A stretch of 64,000 nt of DNA, from NCBI RefSeq assembly GCF_040712315.1, contig NC_134017.1:4804001-4868000 (forward strand), given 5' to 3'. The notes beneath the pieces were generated by a model. It saw only the letters and a program-made list of their open reading frames with translations. It was not told where the DNA came from and ran no database searches. The DNA is from Castanea sativa. Taxonomy: Eukaryota > Streptophyta > Magnoliopsida > Fagales > Fagaceae. Positions 1-10,550 of the stretch are shown in pieces; position 1 is the first letter of the stretch; the number at the start of each line of letters is the position of its first letter. A program made the translations under genes and the position numbers.

Positions 1-762
1 TACCCATCCGACATCACGTGTATCTTATTGTCAGCTTCATCAATCAAGAGTGTCTCCTTGTTAAAACGGGTGATGTAAGACCTTAGCGTTTTGTCCTCTC
101 ATTGCTTAATGTTCATTAGGCATGCGGTTGACTTCTTATATCTATGTCCCCTAATAAAGTGTGAGGCAAACTGGGCGTTCAATTCCTTGAAGGTACTGAT
201 GAAGTTTGGTGTTAGACTGCTAAACCATACCTTTGTAGGACCCCTCAGTGTAGTGGGAAAGGCCCTGCACATGATTTCGTCCGCTATGCCCTGAAAATGC
301 ATGAGGGTCTTGAACGTCTCCAGATGGTCTAACGGGTCCTTTGACTCGTCATAGGCCTCTATCTGCTGCATACGAAACTTTGGCAGTAGAGGGAACGAAG
401 TAACAGGTGCGGTGAAGGGTGAATCTGTCCAGTGCACCAGTTCGTCGAGATCGCTTGACACCCCACCCTTTGAGGGCATTCATCATCAGGTCCATTTGCT
501 CCCTCATCATCTACATACTTGCGACCAGGTTTGGTGGGGCGATATCCTTGGCCATCAGTCTATTCATGACATTACTGCCTTCCGGCCCTTCTCGATTCTG
601 TCTGGTGTTGTTGCGTTGAAGGCTATTGCTTTTTTGCTCCCCCTCTTGGTCTCGGGGCTCGGCGTCCCTTTGGCACTGTTGCTCTTCCAAGTCATGGACC
701 GCGGTACGTGGTTCATCTCCTTGGTTGTTGGTGTTTGTTGCCATCGAGCGAGTAAGCATCAT
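1..762 (-). pseudogene. Ty3/Gypsy gag fragment, broken, running off the left edge
   Basis: This is the capsid region of a plant Ty3/Gypsy retrotransposon on the minus strand. The better piece (479 to 99) has the retrotrans_gag pattern: a short N-terminal arm, then helices with motifs such as DPLDHLETFKTLM, then AFPTTLRGPTKVWFSSL. An upstream piece (762 to 511) is charged and low in complexity, as is usual before the capsid core, and lies in another frame, so there is a frameshift near 480-510. A stop at 99 interrupts the capsid. The same frame continues to position 1 with TLRSYITRFNKE, typical of this family. No protease or polymerase is visible in the window. It is a decayed copy, and its pol would lie to the left. 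Confidence 0.8.
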
Positions 763-1334
763 GCAACCTTTTTACCCAGGAAGCAGCAACACGGCTTACC
801 TACTCTTCCAACTGATGATGCTGAAAATCGTCAGTAAGATGCAAAATCCTCACGTACCCGAAACAACACCTGCACAACACCAAGAAAAAGGAAAAGACCT
901 CAAGAGAGTACCGGTGTGGTACTGGCCTAATACCCTCCGAAGGTTAAGTTAGAGAAATTGTCACAACTCTAGAGTGCCAGAGCTGGGATGAGTTATGCGT
1001 ACCTCATTTTCTGAAGGTTTTGGCCTTTTTAAAGTAGTGGGGAACCGACCTTGGTGCAATGGCAAAGAGAGATATTTCCTTGTAAAGAAGATCCTCATAA
1101 ATGTGTATAATTTAAGGGACCCTTTCCATATAGGGGTTCTATTTACTAGGGTTAATCGTGGAACACAAGTTATTGTTATTTGAAATTTCCTTGGGGGCCA
1201 AGTAAGCCATGTCATTGCCACGTGGCATATTTGCCACCATCGACCTCAGTATCCGTCCGGAGCGTTATCCGTCCACTATAGACGACCCATCTTCTTTAGA
1301 TCATCTGTCATGTGATAAATAAATTCTACTAACA
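763..1334 (-). mobile_element. Probable leader and LTR of the left-edge Gypsy element
   Basis: Read on the minus strand, this stretch precedes the gag fragment. It contains a TATA-like segment with AAGGGTCCC about 1100-1150, and the minus strand begins TGTTAGTAG at 1334, which could be the LTR start. I could not place the inner LTR end, a primer-binding site or a second LTR, so the boundaries are inferred. No gene is visible here. Confidence 0.4.
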
Positions 1335-1420
1335 AATATCTGTTATACTTGCATCTGCATAATGAAAATTGAATTTTTTTTTTTTTTGTGTGTGTGTTGA
1401 AAACAAACCAAATTATCATT

Positions 1421-2480
1421 TGTTGGGTTAAGATAGCTTAACCCCGGTTAATTAATTCAATTACCCAAGTTGATTAATTAGGTTAAATTGCATGTAAATC
1501 ATAGAGGCACCAACAAATCACCAAAAATACTAAATGCAGTGGAAAATAAATTTGATACGGTGATTTGTTAACAGATAGGGAAAACCTTTCGCAAGGCAAG
1601 AACCCCACTAGATGAATTTAAGGTTATCACTCCTAATAATCTACTAATCAACAATCAAGCGGTTACCAGTATAAAGAATCTTACCACTACCCTGGCCTAT
1701 CTTGAAATATTAACCTATAGTTGAACTTTTGCTCCAATGCCTAATTGGACTTGATCTTGTAGTAGCCTTCTTTCCTTTGTTACACAAATCTCCAATCTAT
1801 GATTAACTCCTTTGCACGGATTCCAGTACGTGACTAACTCCAGCTAATTGAATGGTTGTTGTTGGCTATAAAGTTCTTCACTTCATCAATAATGAAGACC
1901 AAAAAGCACTTGGTTACAAAAACCTATGACGTACAAACACAGTAGCTCCTCATAGGGAAAAATAAACTCTTGGTCTTTGTATTCGTGTGCAATGGCTCTT
2001 AAAATAACCCTTATATATGTTTAAGGTTATGAGAAAAGAAACCCTAAATAAATACTTCAGCATGGTCCAAAATGCAGATCTAGAAATTTTAAAATTCATA
2101 AAGCTCAATAAATCGAGCTTGTGTCAAGCTTCAGTAAAAGAGCTTTTCTCCACTTGTTTCGTGGATTAATCTTCATGCCTTTAATACAACCACTTGATAT
2201 GTATCAAACCCAACATAGATCTACACAACTTACAAGTAAAGTGCGTTTTGTCAAAGGATTAGCCAATTACATAGAAAATATAACCCTAAAATCATCTATA
2301 ACTACAAATGAGCCAAATTGTAAAACAAAACCTTTGTAGCATGGGAGGAGAGTCCTCAATCTAGAAAATATCAGAAGAAATATGTCTAGCATAACGAGCT
2401 AAAGCATAAGACACAAAACTTGCATCGCGTCACTAGGTAATGAAATTCGGATCCAAAGCAAATTCAAGAGCACTGCAACA
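1421..2480 (-). mobile_element. Possible diverged Copia-type solo LTR
   Basis: The block starts TGTTGGGTTA at 1421 and ends GCACTGCAACA at 2480, so either strand reads TG..CA. Its layout (short AT-rich start, then GGGAAAACC-type text near 1577) resembles the Copia LTR found at 45527 in the same orientation, though it is strongly diverged from it. The flanks (TCATT and AGTTT) give no target-site duplication, so the right boundary may be wrong. No ORF is credible inside it. Confidence 0.4.
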
Positions 2481-3096
2481 AGTTTTGATAAAATTCTATT
2501 TAAGATCTATTATGTCACAAGAAATATTAAAAATATTGATTGATTACCCATATTGTTAATTAAAAATAAAATGTTAACAAAACTTGAAATTACAAAAACT
2601 TAATTAATAATTTTACACATAAAAAAGTAAAAAAAAAAAAAAATAGTAAATGAAAAAAATCTCAAGTTAAAGAAATATCATTTAATTAATTTTTAAATAT
2701 AAAAAAATTGTCTCTTTTTTTTAGAAGAAAAAATTCTCTCATTTAAAAGTGATCGCCAAGAACTCTAGTTTTTGAAGACTTTACTTATCGTTTATCCTTA
2801 TCATTTATCAATACAATATTTCGGCCCCCAAAAGTAAAAATTTCTTGCTCCGCCACGATATAATTGAAAACCCGTATAAGCTTTCATGTTAGTTTAATTT
2901 GGAACTGCTGAGCACCGTTACTTGTAGAGGTCAGATAGAGCTTTGATAAGGTAATAGCCTATTCATCATTTGTGCATTTTGTCATTGATTATCATGTTCT
3001 GTTATATATGCTACATAGTACGTTAGTGACAAATTAATGCATCTGTGTCTTTCTTCCGTAGATTGCCGTTTGATCTCCACAAGAAAGAGAAAGGTT
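2481..3096 (+). promoter_or_regulatory. Upstream region and 5'-UTR intron of the DUF4220 gene
   Basis: Mostly AT-rich sequence with poly(A) runs near 2630. A plausible untranslated first exon ends at 2950 with GATAAG before GTAATAG. A matching acceptor, a pyrimidine-rich tract ending CCGTAG, closes at 3060, giving a 110-bp intron at 2951-3060. An ATG at 3037 lies inside this intron, so translation more likely starts at the next in-frame ATG at 3097. I see no clear TATA box. The intron call rests on splice-site pattern only. Confidence 0.55.
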
Positions 3097-5244
3097 ATGG
3101 AGATTTTCCCACCAAGACTCAGAACATTTTTGGAGGAAAGAGAGATTCAGGCTTTGGTTTTAGTTAGCCTTAGCTTACAAATCATCCTTTTTGTAATGGG
3201 AAATAAGAGGAAGTATTGGACCAGTGACAAGCTCAGTATCATTATGTGGATCGCTTACCTGTCTGCAGACTGGTCTGCGACAGTCTCACTGAGTGTACTG
3301 TCCAACAATGCCGGAAGTATTGGAGACAATAAAATAGACCCGAAGTTTGTGATAACGGCATTTTGGGCTCCATTTTTTCTGCTGCACCTTGGTGGTCCAG
3401 ACACCATTACCGCGTACTCCTTGGAAGACAATGAGTTGTGGCGGAGGCACTCTCTAACGCTAGCTATCCAGGTGGGAGTGGCTGTCTATGTCTTCCTCAG
3501 AGCCTGGACAAGAGCTGCTCTGAATTTTCTGGCAATTCCAATGTTTATTCCAGGGATAATCAAGATATGGGAGAGAGTTTGGGTTCTGAGGTCTGCGAGC
3601 AGTGCAAATTTTAAAGCATCCATGCTTCCTCCTCCTGATCCGGGTCCTAATTATGCAAGATACATGGAAGAATACCGCTCAAAGAAAGAGGAGGGGTTTG
3701 ACGTTAAAGCTGGTAAGTTCAGTGAAGCTCAGGTTGTAGGGGATATCTCCTTAACAGCCCCAGAAAATGTCATGATTCCAGATGCTGCCACACTACAAGA
3801 TGCCTACATGTTTTTCAAGACTTTCAAGCAACTATTTGCAGATCTGATCCTAAGCATCCAAGATAAGGTGAACAGCCAATTATTCTTTCAGAAAGCATCT
3901 TGTGAAGAAGCTTTCAAGGTGATTGAGGTTGAGCTCGGATTCATGTTTGACGTGTTTTTTACCAAGGCTTTCCTGGTTTATTCTCTAAAGGGTTGTCTTC
4001 TACGTCTCATTAGTTCCTCTTCCACCGTGGTTGTGCTTTTGGTATTTTTGATCATGGATAAGCACGCCTTCTCAACAGCGGACATAATTATCACTCATGT
4101 ATTGCTGGTTGGAGCAATCTTCTTAGAGATATATGCAGTGCTATTACTTGTTACCTCAGACTGGACATTGCTTTGGCTGAGTAAGCACAAAAATTCTGTG
4201 GTGGATTTCTTGTATACAACCATTTCATCAATTCCGTTGTACAGAAACAAGAGGTGGTCCAATACCATGGGACAATACAATCTAATACAATATTGTCTTA
4301 AAGAGAAGCCAACTAAGTATAGTTTTATCCATAAGTTCTTTTGCATGTCTGAGTTGCTAGAGAAGCTTCGATACCAAGATTCTGCGGAAGTTTCTATGGT
4401 TTTGAAGAACTTGATATTTGAGCAGCTTCAAAAAAAATCAGAGTTCGCCAAAGATCTCAAAGCTTGCAAGGACTTATGTGCTTGTAGGGGTGACCGGGTT
4501 CTTAAAAATGCAAAATGCCAGGATTGCATTAAGAAAGAAAAAAGTAAAACAAAGGAGGAGAGCGTTGAGGTAGAATTCCATCCGTTTCTTCAAAATGCAA
4601 AATGCCATTTTGAACTCAGTAAAGAAAACCGTACAACAATCGAACAGAGCGTTGAGGAAGAATTTGACCAAAGCATTCTTCTTTGGCATATTGCAACAAA
4701 CCTTTGTTATCATGATGATTGGAACACATCCCCAAACTCTGTTAAAATTCCAAATTGTGAAGCCAGCAAGTTGTTATCAGACTATATGTTATATCTTCTA
4801 GTCATGCGTCCTTTCATGCTTCCCAATGGAATTGGACAAATCAGGTTCCAAGACACATGTGCTGAGGCCATTGAATTTTTTCAAGAGAGAAAATCAGTGT
4901 GTGTTGGAGATCGTGCTCGCATAAGTTTACTTAAAGTGAGCACTGAAGTTCCTCCATCTCAAGTGAAAGGAGATAGAAGCAAGTCAGTGTTATTTGAAGG
5001 ATGTCGACTTGCTGAATCTTTGCAACACCTCGAGATTGAAAAGAAGTGGGAATTGGTAAGTCATGTATGGGTGGAAATGCTCTGTTATGCTGCCAATAAG
5101 TGTCGATGGAACCATCATGCTCAACAGCTCACTCGAGGTGGAGAGCTGATCACTCATGTCTGGCTCCTTTCGGCGCATTTTGGTATAACTGAACAGTTTC
5201 AAATTTCGAAGGGTCATGCAAGGGCTAAGTTGATTGTGAATTGA
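3097..5244 (+). CDS. DUF4220/DUF594 multi-pass membrane protein
   Basis: A complete single-exon coding region of 715 residues from the ATG at 3097. An in-frame ATG at 3037 falls within a likely 5'-UTR intron and was not chosen. The N-terminal half is a DUF4220 domain: hydrophobic helices near residues 18-34, 47-67, 87-99, 119-136 and 141-157, the family signature ITAYSLEDNELWRRH around 104-118, then another hydrophobic pair near residues 305-365. The C-terminal half is soluble and ends in a DUF594 domain with HVWVEMLCYAA and LTRGGELITHVWLL. A Lys-rich insertion with two similar segments (about 480-535) precedes it. The family is plant-specific and its biochemical role is unknown. The likely location is a membrane, with the C-terminal part in the cytosol. 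The same family recurs at 62820-64000 on the opposite strand. Confidence 0.9.
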   Translation: MEIFPPRLRTFLEEREIQALVLVSLSLQIILFVMGNKRKYWTSDKLSIIMWIAYLSADWSATVSLSVLSNNAGSIGDNKIDPKFVITAFWAPFFLLHLGGPDTITAYSLEDNELWRRHSLTLAIQVGVAVYVFLRAWTRAALNFLAIPMFIPGIIKIWERVWVLRSASSANFKASMLPPPDPGPNYARYMEEYRSKKEEGFDVKAGKFSEAQVVGDISLTAPENVMIPDAATLQDAYMFFKTFKQLFADLILSIQDKVNSQLFFQKASCEEAFKVIEVELGFMFDVFFTKAFLVYSLKGCLLRLISSSSTVVVLLVFLIMDKHAFSTADIIITHVLLVGAIFLEIYAVLLLVTSDWTLLWLSKHKNSVVDFLYTTISSIPLYRNKRWSNTMGQYNLIQYCLKEKPTKYSFIHKFFCMSELLEKLRYQDSAEVSMVLKNLIFEQLQKKSEFAKDLKACKDLCACRGDRVLKNAKCQDCIKKEKSKTKEESVEVEFHPFLQNAKCHFELSKENRTTIEQSVEEEFDQSILLWHIATNLCYHDDWNTSPNSVKIPNCEASKLLSDYMLYLLVMRPFMLPNGIGQIRFQDTCAEAIEFFQERKSVCVGDRARISLLKVSTEVPPSQVKGDRSKSVLFEGCRLAESLQHLEIEKKWELVSHVWVEMLCYAANKCRWNHHAQQLTRGGELITHVWLLSAHFGITEQFQISKGHARAKLIVN

Positions 5245-6277
5245 AAAAGCATGTATTGTATGCTATGTGCTTTTAAGTTCAGGATAAAGCATTGAAAGAA
5301 TGGATGCTTATGCTTAACAATATTATAATTAACAATATTTTTTGTTTTGATATTTTTCCTTATTTATCTTCCATATGAAAGCGTCCCTAATATTTTTTGG
5401 ATGAAGAAATTGATATTCTCATGGAAAATCTAAAATTATGTGATTTACAGTCAGTAATTAAAAATACATCTAATTACCAATTTGATTGTTTAAGTATAGA
5501 AAAGAAAATCTCACTCTACTGTTACTAGACTAATACAAACTACATAACATTAACAAAAAATTGCCCTGAAATGCAAAGCCAAAAAACTAAAAAGCATTGG
5601 CATCAACAATTGCATGGGTTTGAAGCTCTATTGACTAATATGCTCAGACATCAGGGATTTTATTTTATTTATTTATTTTTCTTTCATGTCCTGATTATTC
5701 CTCCATGACTGATCTCAAGCCTGTACCAGACTACCACACAACCATGATGATAACTACAACATCACTAGCAGTCACGGACAACCTCCTTACTCCCACCTTC
5801 TCCCTATCTTCTTTGTTAGGGGTGAACATTGCCGCGAAGTGTTACCTATTCAGGGCTTTCAAAGTTTCAAGGATGGGTGCCTTTGCCCCCTCACGCCGAT
5901 TATGAAGGATTTAATGAAGGCTCAAGAGCACGTTTAAGCTTAGACCTTACATGATGCAGTGGTGGTGTTATGAACTTTTTGGAAATAACGTATCTGTTGG
6001 TGGAACTTTTAGCTGGGATTTTGTCATTTTGATCCTCAAATTCAGGTATTGTTGCCCCGTGATTTTTTAAATTTCATCCCATGCATACATCAACCAAATA
6101 AAGAACTTTATCTGATGGAAACTAAAAATTCTGTGATGCTTCTAATTGTGCATACAAATCCCCCGTTCAAACACAACATTATGGACTTTGTGACGCACGG
6201 TCCAAGACAATCATGGCCATCCCGTTAAAGTGCTGTTCACATGCGAATGAAATTTTGGGAGGGACAATATTGGGATT
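5245..6277. other. Intergenic, no gene seen
   Basis: AT-rich sequence downstream of the DUF4220 gene, holding its 3' UTR and probably its polyadenylation signals. Short ORFs in it have no recognisable domains or coding character. Confidence 0.6.
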
Positions 6278-6850
6278 AGCCTGAACAGTGCCGGCTATAT
6301 AGTAAATGGAATTGATACGATCACCTAAGACCCAAGTAGAAAAAAGGCCCTCAAAATTTAACTAATAGGGTTTTTTTTTTTTAACGTTCTATAACAACTT
6401 GCTATTTAGAAGTTTTTGTAAAAATGTCGTGAAAAATGTTGTGGATGTAGCATTTCTTTTCTCTTTTTTTCTTGTCTTTCATTTGATAAAATGGTAAAAA
6501 AATAATTCTAGTAGTAGGTTTAAATTAGAATTAGAAAAATTTAACACCTAGTATTTATTGTGAAAAATATTGTGAATGTAGCACTTCTCAAAAAATAAAA
6601 AATTCACAACATTTTTCACAAATGTTTATTTGACAAACTTTTGCTAGTTCTCACTTAGGTCCACCACTAACATCATTATTTTACTTACCACTATTAATCT
6701 ACCACATCAATAGGCGTGAAAAGTTTTGTCAAATTTTTTTGTATCTATAGGCTTTCTAAAAAAAAATATTTACGTAATCTATGTTAATTAGTAATAATTT
6801 TGTACATAAAACAAGCTAATGGAGTTTACGTAATATTTAAATTTTTTAAG

Positions 6851-6902
<52 letters not shown>

Positions 6903-6962
6903 GCCTCAATGTTAATTTTCGCCTTAGGCCTCCAAATGCATCAAGCCGCCCCTGAGCCTGAA
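6278..6962. mobile_element. Non-autonomous hAT element with 8-bp TSD
   Basis: The element spans 6286-6954. It starts CAGTGCCGGCT and its right end, on the other strand, reads CAGGGGCGGCT (9 of 11 match), the usual hAT terminal style. It is flanked by exact 8-bp copies of AGCCTGAA at 6278-6285 and 6955-6962, as hAT transposases make. The interior is AT-rich, has no ORF and contains a long AT microsatellite. At 669 bp it is a deletion derivative that would need transposase from elsewhere. Confidence 0.85.
6853..6899. repeat. (AT)n microsatellite inside the hAT element
   Basis: About 23 uninterrupted AT units close to the right end of the hAT element. Confidence 0.95.
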
Positions 6963-7111
6963 TATTTTGAGATCCCTCCTATAGATAAAGGAGATGCATT
7001 CTTTCTTGAAGATTCGCAACCCCAATGTAGTGGGAGATTATCAACTCAATACAATAAATTTACTATTTGATTTTCAAAATCACAAATTTAGCTCAGGAAT
7101 TACAATGTGGG

Positions 7112-7159
<48 letters not shown>

Positions 7160-8080
7160 AATGTCACATCTAAGTAAAGTAAACAAGATAACAAATTCTT
7201 AATGCAAAATAATGATAAAGTTTCATACACGAGTAAAGTTGTGAAAAAATTGGGTTTAGGAAAAAAGAATGATTTGTTTACATGCTGGCTAAAATTACTA
7301 TATCTACTGGACAAAATTTAGTGGAATTGTCTAGAATTGACTAAAATTTAGAACAAGATAGAATAGATGAGTGATTTATACCAATTGGCTAATCAGAGTA
7401 GAATTTTTTGGCCATTTTGGGCAGAACAAAACAGATCGAATTAATAACATTGTTGATAATATTAATTTATCAAATACCTCCCTTAATGTCAATTCGCGAC
7501 CACAATGCCCATATGATGACCAATCCAATCCAAGATAAGATATGTTCTACCCTAGGATCAACTCCAGGGCTTAAGAAGTTGTTATCAGCCATTTAACACA
7601 ACAATGTGAAAAGTAAATGATTCTCAATGAGTAAACACTAGGTAAAAAAAATTTAAAGAAAAAAAATGGAAAAACCATGAGAGAGATAAATATTTTTAGA
7701 GTCCAAATCTTCTGTCTCACTTTTTCTACTCCACCAATAAAAACTTGCCATATGTTTACCAAATAAATTAAATACTACCATTATTGAACTTTTTTTTTTT
7801 ATTTTAACTACCTAAATTAAATAAAATACCCAACAACTCCCTGCCATTACCACGGGTCCCCCACCAAACTTGGCCAGCGCTGGAAGCCTCTATCACAGAC
7901 ATCACCGGTCACCACCAGCATCCAAGCTAATCCCTCCAACAACCATCACTTCACCCCCAGATAAACCCAACAAATCTAAAACCCATGCAAGCCAAACGTG
8001 TCAGGTGCATTCAAAGCTTGTACATAAAGAGATTAAAGTATAACCCCTTCAAGACTCTAGACCTTCAAAACAAACCAAAG

Positions 8081-8124
<44 letters not shown>

Positions 8125-8438
8125 AGTTTTGGCATTTTGTTTTGGATTTTGATACATGCATTGGATTCAAAAGAAGAATCACTAATATTGGAGACAATCT
8201 ACAGATTTGACAAACAACAAAGATAGAGAGATCTAAAATATTTGGATTTAAGAAAGACAAAGTCTTGCTTTGATTGATGGTGATTCTAGATCTGTTGGTG
8301 TTTACGCAAGAGTCATGGTGATTGGTAAGGGGCAGTAACAGCTTCGATGTCCTGCGTAGTGTAGATTGGTGATGGTGGTTTCTGTGATCGAAGAATCCAA
8401 GGGCGGCGGCTGACAGTACTGACATGTTTGGTGGTAGT
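6963..8438. other. Intergenic with two microsatellites and dispersed repeats
   Basis: Holds a (TA)n tract at 7115-7157 and a (GT)n tract at 8085-8121. A stretch at about 7160-7450 is a diverged match to 33340-33560, and 7685-7790 matches 24222-24330 in inverted orientation, so both are dispersed repeats. No convincing coding region is present. Confidence 0.6.
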
Positions 8439-9537
8439 TGTAGAGAGGGAAAATTCCCGACCTATCACAAGCTGACACATCATACTACCAAGTCCACAAA
8501 ATACAACCAATTACAAAGCACCACATACTGCTGCTAGGTTTTGCCATCACTATTCGGAAACCAATAGAAATTTGCCAAGTGTCATTGAAATAAAGGCATG
8601 AAACTGCATCAGCATGCGTCAGCGATGACACAAGCAGCCCTGCACGTGTAAGCGATGACACAAGCAATCCAGCACGTGTAAGCGATGACATAAGCGGACC
8701 AATCAGGCTGTGACAAGTGTCACCAATCAGACTCCGCCACGTGTCACTCACCCACCCCTAAACTCCTATAAATAGAAGCCTTCCCAGGACAGACGGAGGA
8801 GGGGAGAGAGAAGGAAGAAGATATCTTGAGTTCAGAAATCCAGAAGCTCTGCCGGAATCAAACCCCGAAGCCTCCAGGAATTTCAAGAACTTCAACCTCG
8901 AATACAAACAACATTCGAAGCAAAATCATCCAAACTACTTGTCTAGATCTCAAAGGTCACTGGAATCAAGCTCAAAAGCCTCCAGAAACCTCAACAAACC
9001 ACAAATTGGTGAAGCTCTACAGATTCAAGCCTCCAAAGCCCCGAAGAACTTCCACCACAAACCTTCAAATACAAAGAACAATCGAAGAGGAATCATCCAA
9101 ATCATATTCCTAAATCTCAAAGTTCACTGGAATCAAGCTCAAAAGCCTCCAGGAACCTCAACACACCATATATCAACAAAGCTCTACGGAATCAAGCCTC
9201 TAAAGCACCGAAGAACTTCCACCACAAACCTTCAAAGACGAAGAACGCCAAGAACATGAAGAACACACGAAGAACACGAAGAACAAAGAATTCCTAATAA
9301 GCTCATAGCCAGAGATTCGTTGTAATTCCATTTCAAAGATCTTCGATCCATTCCTCAGCTAAATTGAAGGATATCTTGTGTTCAAATCAAAATCACATTA
9401 CCACAATTCCAATCAACAAATCTTTCAAGGAGATCGAATAAGAGGATCACTCTTTTGTAATTACAGAGAATTGTATCACATATTCATCAATACAAATTCG
9501 CATTTGTGAAACTATTTTACTTGTTTGATTTATTTCG
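8439..9537 (+). repeat. 5' LTR of the 15.5-kb element, lacking its last bases
   Basis: Starts TGTAGAGAGG and matches the 3' LTR and the solo LTR at 55443 throughout, but stops after TTTATTTCGA, so the last 20 or so bases (ending TCTACA) are missing and the 240-bp segment follows directly. The U3 part holds short tandem units with GATGACACAAGC. A TATA box is at 8767-8774, followed by a purine-rich probable transcript start region. Confidence 0.9.
8600..8774 (+). promoter_or_regulatory. LTR U3 promoter: tandem units, three G-boxes and TATA box
   Basis: Imperfect units of about 30 bp repeat the core GATGACA(C/T)AAGC. The palindrome CACGTG, the core of plant G-boxes bound by bZIP and bHLH factors, occurs at 8643-8648, 8673-8678 and 8738-8743. 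TATAAATA lies at 8767-8774. Unit number varies between LTR copies: the 3' LTR has one extra 36-bp unit. That G-box factors bind here is inferred from motif identity. Confidence 0.65.
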
Positions 9538-9777
9538 AGAACCCTTTGATTGGCAAGGCGTTGCTTAAGATCAATCAATTGCTCACTATATGATGTTCAA
9601 AGATCATTGTGGTAGAAAGTGATAGCTGCAAAGAATTAGTGTTACTTAGCTTTCCTTGAAATAATGATAAGTTGATTCTCGGTTGTGGAGTAAAATAAAA
9701 TCTTCAACCTCTGTTGCAAGGAATGGAGTCTGCATGGCATTGCTCATCTTTTGTGGACATATTCCCACGTCTCTGAA
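9538..9777 (+). repeat. 240-bp segment, first copy
   Basis: This segment is almost identical (about three differences) to 17939-18178 in the same orientation. On its left it abuts the truncated 5' LTR. On its right it abuts the inverted protease reading frame. It is non-coding and marks both rearrangement junctions. Confidence 0.9.
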
Positions 9778-10550
9778 TTGCTAGTAGATTCACTAGACTG
9801 GTTATTCCCATATCCTGGATCTTCCTTTAGGGAAGGAATATCCTTTCTAGTGATGAATTTAACTTGCTTCTTTTCACCCTGCTTGCTTTTCATGGATGGG
9901 ATTTCAACTGGGAGAACTTCATTAGGGATATCATCTTCTACATAAAATTTCGCGTCAGCAAAGTGAGCTTCATTCTCAGAAAAAGGCTTTAAGTCGGCAT
10001 CGACTTTCTTTATTCCACTTTGAAGATACTTGAAACATTGGTGCAAAGTTGACGGCACTATTCCGTTCCCATGGATCCATGGACGTCCTAACAACATGTT
10101 GTAGGTTGTCTTGGCATCAATGACATGGAACAAAACATTGCTTGTCAATTCTCCAATAATTAACTCCAAGTGTATCATGCCGATGGCGCATTGTCCTCCT
10201 TGGTTAAAACCTTGTATGACCAAGCGACTGTGCGATAATTCCTCCATAGCAAGACCAAGTCGTCTCATTGCCATTTTCGGTAGTATATTAATAGCTGAAC
10301 CTCCATCAATGAGAATGCGATCAATCTTTTGTTCACGAGCATAACCAGAGACATAAAGGGGACGATTATGAGGCTTAGAGCCTAACAATAGATCCTCATT
10401 AGTGAAAGTTAAGTCTGGAGAGCACGCGCAACATTCCTGTATTTGTTGAAGTGTATTGGTACAAGGAGTGTGAATCTTTGGCTCTTCAAGAGCTTGGGTG
10501 ATCCCTTCTTTTGGTGAGGTGGAGGATTGCAAGGGTTCAACTTCATCAAC
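9744..10550 (-). pseudogene. Retropepsin-like aspartic protease of the inverted copy
   Basis: This frame encodes a pepsin-like retroviral-type protease that would cleave the Gag precursor. The active-site loop reads LIDGGSAINILP, the DGGS form common in plant Ty3/Gypsy proteases in place of DTGA, and the LLGRPWIH motif typical of the C-terminal part follows about 85 residues later. It continues in the same frame as the upstream gag (12038-10551), separated only by one TAG at 10551-10553. There is no ATG of its own, so it was made as part of a Gag-Pro fusion. The frame ends at the junction with the 240-bp segment at 9777, and no reverse transcriptase follows. Confidence 0.8.

Noticed and set aside
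1421..2480. A clean solo LTR with TSD
   Set aside because: The ends read TG..CA, but the flanking five bases differ, so it is listed only with low confidence.
3037..3096. Upstream ATG as the start of the DUF4220 protein
   Set aside because: It lies inside a likely 5'-UTR intron, just before the acceptor at 3060, and the resulting extension (MHLCLSSVDCRL) is not family-like.
8826..9259. Two overlapping Ser/Lys/Asn-rich ORFs in the LTR
   Set aside because: They lie in the R-U5 part of the LTR and recur in the other LTR copies with frame breaks. They are untranslated leader, not genes.
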